Assembly: GCA_026874595.1 (NCBI GenBank)
Contig: CM049308.1
Coordinates: forward strand, 92,759,624 to 92,823,623
DNA from: Sipunculus nudus
Lineage: Eukaryota; Annelida; Sipuncula; Golfingiida; Sipunculidae
DNA: 64,000 nucleotides
Direction of reading: 5' to 3'
In this document: positions 34,847-64,000 of the stretch, one piece after another
Numbering within the stretch: the stretch's first letter is position 1
Layout: each line of letters begins with the position of its first letter
The notes under the pieces: generated by a model
What the model was told of the DNA's origin: nothing
The model's input: only the letters and a program-made list of their open reading frames with translations
The model's database searches: none
Made by a program: the position numbers and the translations under genes

Positions 34847-35069
34847 GAGAGAGAGCGTATTAAGAGTATTCGCAGAAAAGACAGCAGTCCATGTACAGCT
34901 ATAGTACAAACCGTGATATAATTACACCCGTGCTATTTATCTACTTATAGCTTAAGCATAAGATTGTAATATGAGCAGCTGAGTTGAGGATCAGAGGTAA
35001 TCTGATACCTGCTACATGTCCCGTAGCATGGGGTACACACACATAGACACAGCAGGGCAGCAGAGCAGA

Positions 35070-37086
35070 TTTTTAGCTCAGCTGACTATAAGTCATCTGA
35101 GCTATAGTCGTGGTCCTTTATAATTGTCCGTCGTCCGTCCGTCCGGCCGTCCGTCCTTTAACATTTTAAAACCATTGGACCTACGAATCCAAAACTTTGC
35201 ATACCATTAGATGTCCCCATAATCTCCTACCATACCGAAAATTGGGTCATTAGGACTTCGTTCCTTCGAGATATTATTGAAGAACCTCCGTTTTCCATAA
35301 AAAAAACCATTGTTACACTTCAAGGCTGCTTAATATCAAAACCACTGATCTGTTTTTGATCATATTTAGTATTCATATTCTTCCATACATTTTCTATGAA
35401 CATACCAAAAATTAGGTCAGTATGGGGTATTATTTTGAAGTTATGGGCCCAAATATAATGCAATTTTAAAAAAATCAGGAAATATATTTACTCACCTAAC
35501 ATGAGAATTGTTGAAGCTGGAGACATTTTTTTCAGGAATATAACTTTATTTAATCAAGATTCAATTGTTTACCCAAAATTACATCTGAATTTTCCAAATT
35601 TGTCAAGTTATTAGCATAAATAAAAAATCAATACCTTAAATTTTGTCCAACTTTTGCAATTGCACGTTTTTTCCCTGTAAGCACTGTTGATTTAATTTTC
35701 ACAACATACATACATAAGGATTTAATCTTTTAAAATCTGAAATTTCAAAGGAATTGATTGAAAAGAGTAGCTTTTATTCAGGTTTCCATACACCATGTCA
35801 AGTGTTGTTTACTACATCTGGAACACCTGGTAGTACAGCCTTCACTTGCATTATGTAACCGACCCCAGGCAGCTTGCCTTGGCTCAACTTGGCCACTACT
35901 AGCAGGCTACCCCTCTGCCCTGCACCCCCCCCCCTACCCAGATGGTGCATTAACTAGATGAATGTTATAATTTTCTGTATTTCATTTTTTCTCGGCTATG
36001 CAATGCTACATTTTAGATTTTGTATTCTACCACCAGGGTTACAATGTTAAAGTGCACATTTAATTGTGTTTACAAAGTGGTGTATTGCTATGAAAGTGTG
36101 GATGTTCATCAGACAAGTAATTCCTTACTTTAGAAGAGTAAAAACTTCACCAGGTGTGAAATTGACTATTAATTCCAGTAATAAATTATAGCTGAGATAG
36201 TTATTAGCAAAATGATATGATAATCTCATTCAACCAATAGTGTGTATACTTTATTTGAAAAGATGTTTTAATTTTATCAAATTTACTGAATAATTTATTT
36301 TATTTCAGTGAATAAAATTAAGCATAAACTTTTTAATAGTGATTCAAGGAATAATCTTGTAGATGCCATGTTGTAGCATTATTTTCTTTTAAATTCAGTT
36401 TAAACATTTGTGATTTAAAATAATAAAATATATGTGTATGCATAATATGACCCAATATGAGCTACACTCTGGATATATAATGATTGCAACTTTTGTAATA
36501 ATTCTTATATTTTAACTTATATTTTCATTTTTTTTTACTCTGGATATATAATGATTGCAACTTTTGCAACAATTCTAATATTTTAACTTATATTTTCATT
36601 TTTTTTTTACTCTGGATATATAATGATTGCAACTTTTGCAACAATTCTAATATTTTAACTTATATTTTCAGTTTTTTTTTAAATAAAATTTTATAAATTT
36701 TGTAAATAAAAAAAATGATTCAGATAAAAACTTTTAATGGAAACAGTGGATATGCTAAAAAAAGGCTTATATATAAACTTAAATGCATTATTCCCTTGGA
36801 AGTGAAATAAAGGTATTAGTCCATTCTGTCCACTTGCCTGTCCATCTGTAAATTTTCATATGCATCACATTATCTCAAAACTTTTACTGTTTTTCTTCAT
36901 GACAGTCTTGTCAGAGTATTAGTTTGCAATCATATATTTAGAACTTTACTATAACCAAGTAGGAGGGCCCCTTTCCTCATAGCTTCTCATATTCTTATAT
37001 AAATGAAAAACATTACAATAGAATATTTTGCATTTGCAAAAATTTCAAACTTCAGCTGAGCGCCGTGACCCAAGGGTCCCTTTTTT
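35070..37086 (+). mobile_element. Pearl-like/TIR element, second full-length copy
   Basis: Starts tttttagctcagctgact at 35070 with the gtccgtccgtcc tract at ~35130. Ends near cagctgagcgccgtgacccaagggtcc (37056-37082), as the copy at 56870 ends near 59485. It contains three ~71 bp tandem units at 36467-36680. No transposase. Confidence 0.7.
36467..36680. repeat. Three ~71 bp tandem units
   Basis: Each contains actctggatatataatgatt, gcaactttt and ttttaacttatattttca, ending in a T run. The second and third units are nearly identical. Confidence 0.92.
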
Positions 37087-37403
37087 GTAGCAACACACTA
37101 CGCAGTGATTCTATACGCTGTATTACTTATACAAACACTGTATAAGAGTGACGGTTATTGTAACTACTGACTGTTCTCCGGGGGGGGGGGGGGGGGGCTC
37201 GGCACCCTTTAGCACAGGTACACCACATTTTACATGAACCTTGCTAGAAGTCTCTCTAGGAAAACGACACCATGCAGGCGCAAAAGCCAATGCTGTTTTT
37301 TAATAATTCTGAATTCGGGGGAGGGGGGGGGGGGGGGTTCTGATATTAATATTATTTAGGAAATGAATTGCTAAGTATTTGCAGAGATGTTATATTTTAA
37401 ACT

Positions 37404-37478
<75 letters not shown>

Positions 37479-38700
37479 CCAATGATCAATTGACTATATA
37501 TATATTATATATACTGAACAGGGCCGTCAATACAGGGGGGGGGGGGTAAATATCCCCACCCCAAGGCCGGGTGGATGGTTAATGTAGTGACCCCCTCCCC
37601 GCTATTCAGAAAATATTTATATATTAAAAATGAAATGTAATAGTTATTAGGTCACATTCGGGCCATTTTCATTTTTGCTAAATTTCGACTTACATTTTCT
37701 CACATAAGTATATATATCTAAAATTAAATCCATTTCTCCGATTTACTAGCTGAAATGTATATATCTTGTAGATCTCTTGAAATAGGCCTTTAAGCTAAGC
37801 CTTGATGATTTTTGTTTATTATTTTAGAGATTTTCTTTTTAATTAAAGTAAAAATGTCTTTATTTAATTGTTTAGCAAGAAACGGATGGATCAAGTCAAA
37901 AGATTGTACGTACGTAGGTCCTGGACTGCGTATTACCCTTAACCATTTGATGTTAGCGCGGTACATGTACATATACTTGTCTTTGTGCCTGTACACATAG
38001 GCAAAATTGTACTTGAGTGCATTTTGATATATATATAAATATATAAATATATAAATCTGTCTGTGTGTAGGCATGGTAGCTATATAGGCTATATTACTTG
38101 CGACCGTTAGAATTTTACCTTATGCACTGGGATTAAAAAAAATAAATTAAATAATTTAGAACAAACCCAAAGTAGAATGATAATTATGATTTCTATTATT
38201 CATAAAAGTGGCAAAGGCTTCATCATTTTTTCTAATATTTTATTGACATGTTTTATTTTATTTTATTTATTTTTATTTTATTTTTTTTGGGGGGGGGGGG
38301 GGGGGGGGGCTTTTCTAGGTCTCTAGCCTATTTTTTATACTGTTTGGTTAAAAATTAAATATTACATTTTATCATTTATTATGAATTGCACTTTGTGAAC
38401 GTTAGTGTCAGTATACATATTAACTTTGTATATTGATATTGATGTTATTATTATTAAAATATATTAATATTTTCAAATATTAAGTAAATTTATAACAAAG
38501 AGATGGAAAATATATAGTGCGATAAAATGTCGGATAAGTAATAGTTATGAGGAAATGACCAAGAAAAGAAACAAATTTAACCGAAATCTACACTAATAGC
38601 AATTCAAGCGCCTGTGGCTTCATGCACTCACTATAAATGTTTCAAAATTTGGATAAAATTTAAAATATTATTTGTGCAAATTCTGACAGAATAGTTAACT
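37087..38700. other. Intergenic AT-rich DNA with microsatellites and G tracts
   Basis: (AT)n at about 37407-37474; G tracts at 37180-37197, 37323-37338 and 38289-38309. No gene seen. Confidence 0.6.
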
Positions 38701-38772
38701 GGTTCTGTGGTGTAGTGGTTATCACGTCTGCTTTACACGCAGAAGGTCACGAGTTCGAACCTCGTCAGAACC
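38701..38772 (+). tRNA. tRNA-Val (anticodon UAC)
   Basis: A complete 72-base cloverleaf. The acceptor arm ggttctg pairs with cagaacc. The anticodon stem tctgc/gcaga encloses loop tttacac with anticodon TAC at 38734-38736. The T-arm is acgag-ttcgaac-ctcgt. The internal A and B boxes of a Pol III promoter are intact. A short T run (tttt near 38778) may end transcription. No intron. It lies about 700 bases upstream of the BAZ1A start codon, same strand. Confidence 0.95.
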
Positions 38773-39479
38773 TGTTTAACTTTTATTTACAAGACGGGTA
38801 ATTCATTATGCAAGTGAAAGTCACGTGCTCATATACTCATCTAGCTTCTGAACAGACGCGTTTTCAATCAGGCCACGTTCTGCTGGAAATTTTAAAACGA
38901 TGTTATCTAGATGCTCTGGCAAAAGATCTAAATATCAAACGATAGTTATCCATGCTCCTGGGCAATTTTTGCATACACTGCCAATCAATGTTAATATTGT
39001 CCAATCAGAATTCTCCTATTCACGAGATCGCTCCTCCTCCGTCCACGCTTTTCATTTTCCCGTTAGAAGCCTCACTAAATTCAATAAAACTTAAAAAATA
39101 AAACATTTAGGATCCTGAAATTTTGCAAAGCTATAGAACAAAACATCACCTATGAACCCCCTGAATATGGTGTTGGTTTATTAAATATCTTTAAAGATAT
39201 TCGCGATATATTTACCCCCTACTCTAACACACCTTGAAAGCTGGATCCTGGTGTTCGTGTGCGATCAGCATTTGACCTCTTTCCCGTGAGGGTGTGAGTA
39301 CGTCACACACGGTTCGTGAAATTTCACCAAAATTTGCCTTAATTTGGCAAATTTAAGAGTCAAAATTTGTTGTAAGTGGTTCATAAGTACTCCGGACGAG
39401 CCCATGCCGGCAAATCTTGGTGTTTTGGAAGTGGATTGACCAGTCACAGCAACCTTTGTGTTTCCCTCCAAAATTCAAG
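38773..39479 (+). promoter_or_regulatory. Probable BAZ1A promoter and 5'UTR region
   Basis: No mobile element is seen in the last several hundred bases before the BAZ1A ATG, and GC content rises here. A CRE-like tacgtcac lies at 39299-39306. No TATA box near the ATG is convincing. The start site is not determinable from the sequence. Confidence 0.4.
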
Positions 39480-63795
<24,316 letters not shown>

Positions 63796-64000
63796 GTATG
63801 TGAGAAATATAGCAGACAAATTAATTGTTACCTATTAATTTGCAGCTGTTCTGCTGTAACTACAAGCTGATGCCTTCATGTACCAGGTACCCGCTCCTTA
63901 CAGACACCTCTTTTGTTGCGGGCCAATTTCATGAGGTTGTCCCTTTAAATGTGGACTTGGAGGTTCATTACCTTTCTAATGCAGGCTCCTCTCTGTTGTG

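Overview
This is nuclear DNA from an animal, most likely a bivalve or other lophotrochozoan. The genes have many small exons with GT-AG (one GC-AG) introns. The spacer DNA is AT-rich and packed with short tandem-repeat elements, tRNA-derived SINEs and small DNA transposons of the kind common in bivalve genomes. The organism call is an inference; no species-specific marker is visible.

Three protein genes are supported. (1) Positions 1248-23683, plus strand: the last twelve coding exons of SRP54, the signal recognition particle GTPase. The N-terminal ~84 codons lie left of the window. All exon phases agree and give 419 residues up to the stop. One 15.9 kb intron (2615-18537) is almost entirely nested repeats. 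(2) Positions 24911-27839, minus strand, tail-to-tail with SRP54: an unrecognised acidic, low-complexity protein of about 582 residues with some 18 copies of a (S)D-V-P-L motif. Its C-terminus is completed by a short exon at 24911-24956. (3) Positions 39480-63795, plus strand: a BAZ1A (ACF1) orthologue, the regulatory subunit of ISWI chromatin remodelers. Eighteen exons cover the WAC, DDT and WHIM regions; the PHD finger and bromodomain must lie to the right. SRP54 and BAZ1A are also neighbours on human chromosome 14, so this is an old gene neighbourhood. A tRNA-Val(UAC) gene lies just upstream of BAZ1A at 38701-38772.

Mobile DNA by region: 1-1135 ~180 bp tandem units; 2855-18322 a nest containing a pearl-like element with 18 bp inverted termini, an 840 bp hAT-type insertion with an 8 bp target duplication, two Helitron-like elements in opposite orientation, and several ~280-340 bp satellites; 28090-29705 another array of the same kind; 29736-30123 a SINE with target duplication, with a decayed relative at 34320-34700; 35070-37086 another terminal-repeat element; 41178-41893 a foldback element; 43601-44860 a TIR element; 56821-60756 a 3.9 kb hAT-type element that itself carries a further element.

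The most unusual signals are in this repeat DNA. A 12 bp perfect palindrome, GGTGGCGCCACC, recurs at least 14 times exactly (plus about ten near copies) in three otherwise different repeat families, and it contains a CTCF-like core on both strands. Other repeat units carry perfect estrogen-response-element palindromes and clusters of DR1 nuclear-receptor sites. A copy at 57 kb preserves the empty site of a Helitron-like insertion seen at 3.9 kb, so that element's ends can be set to within 2 bp.
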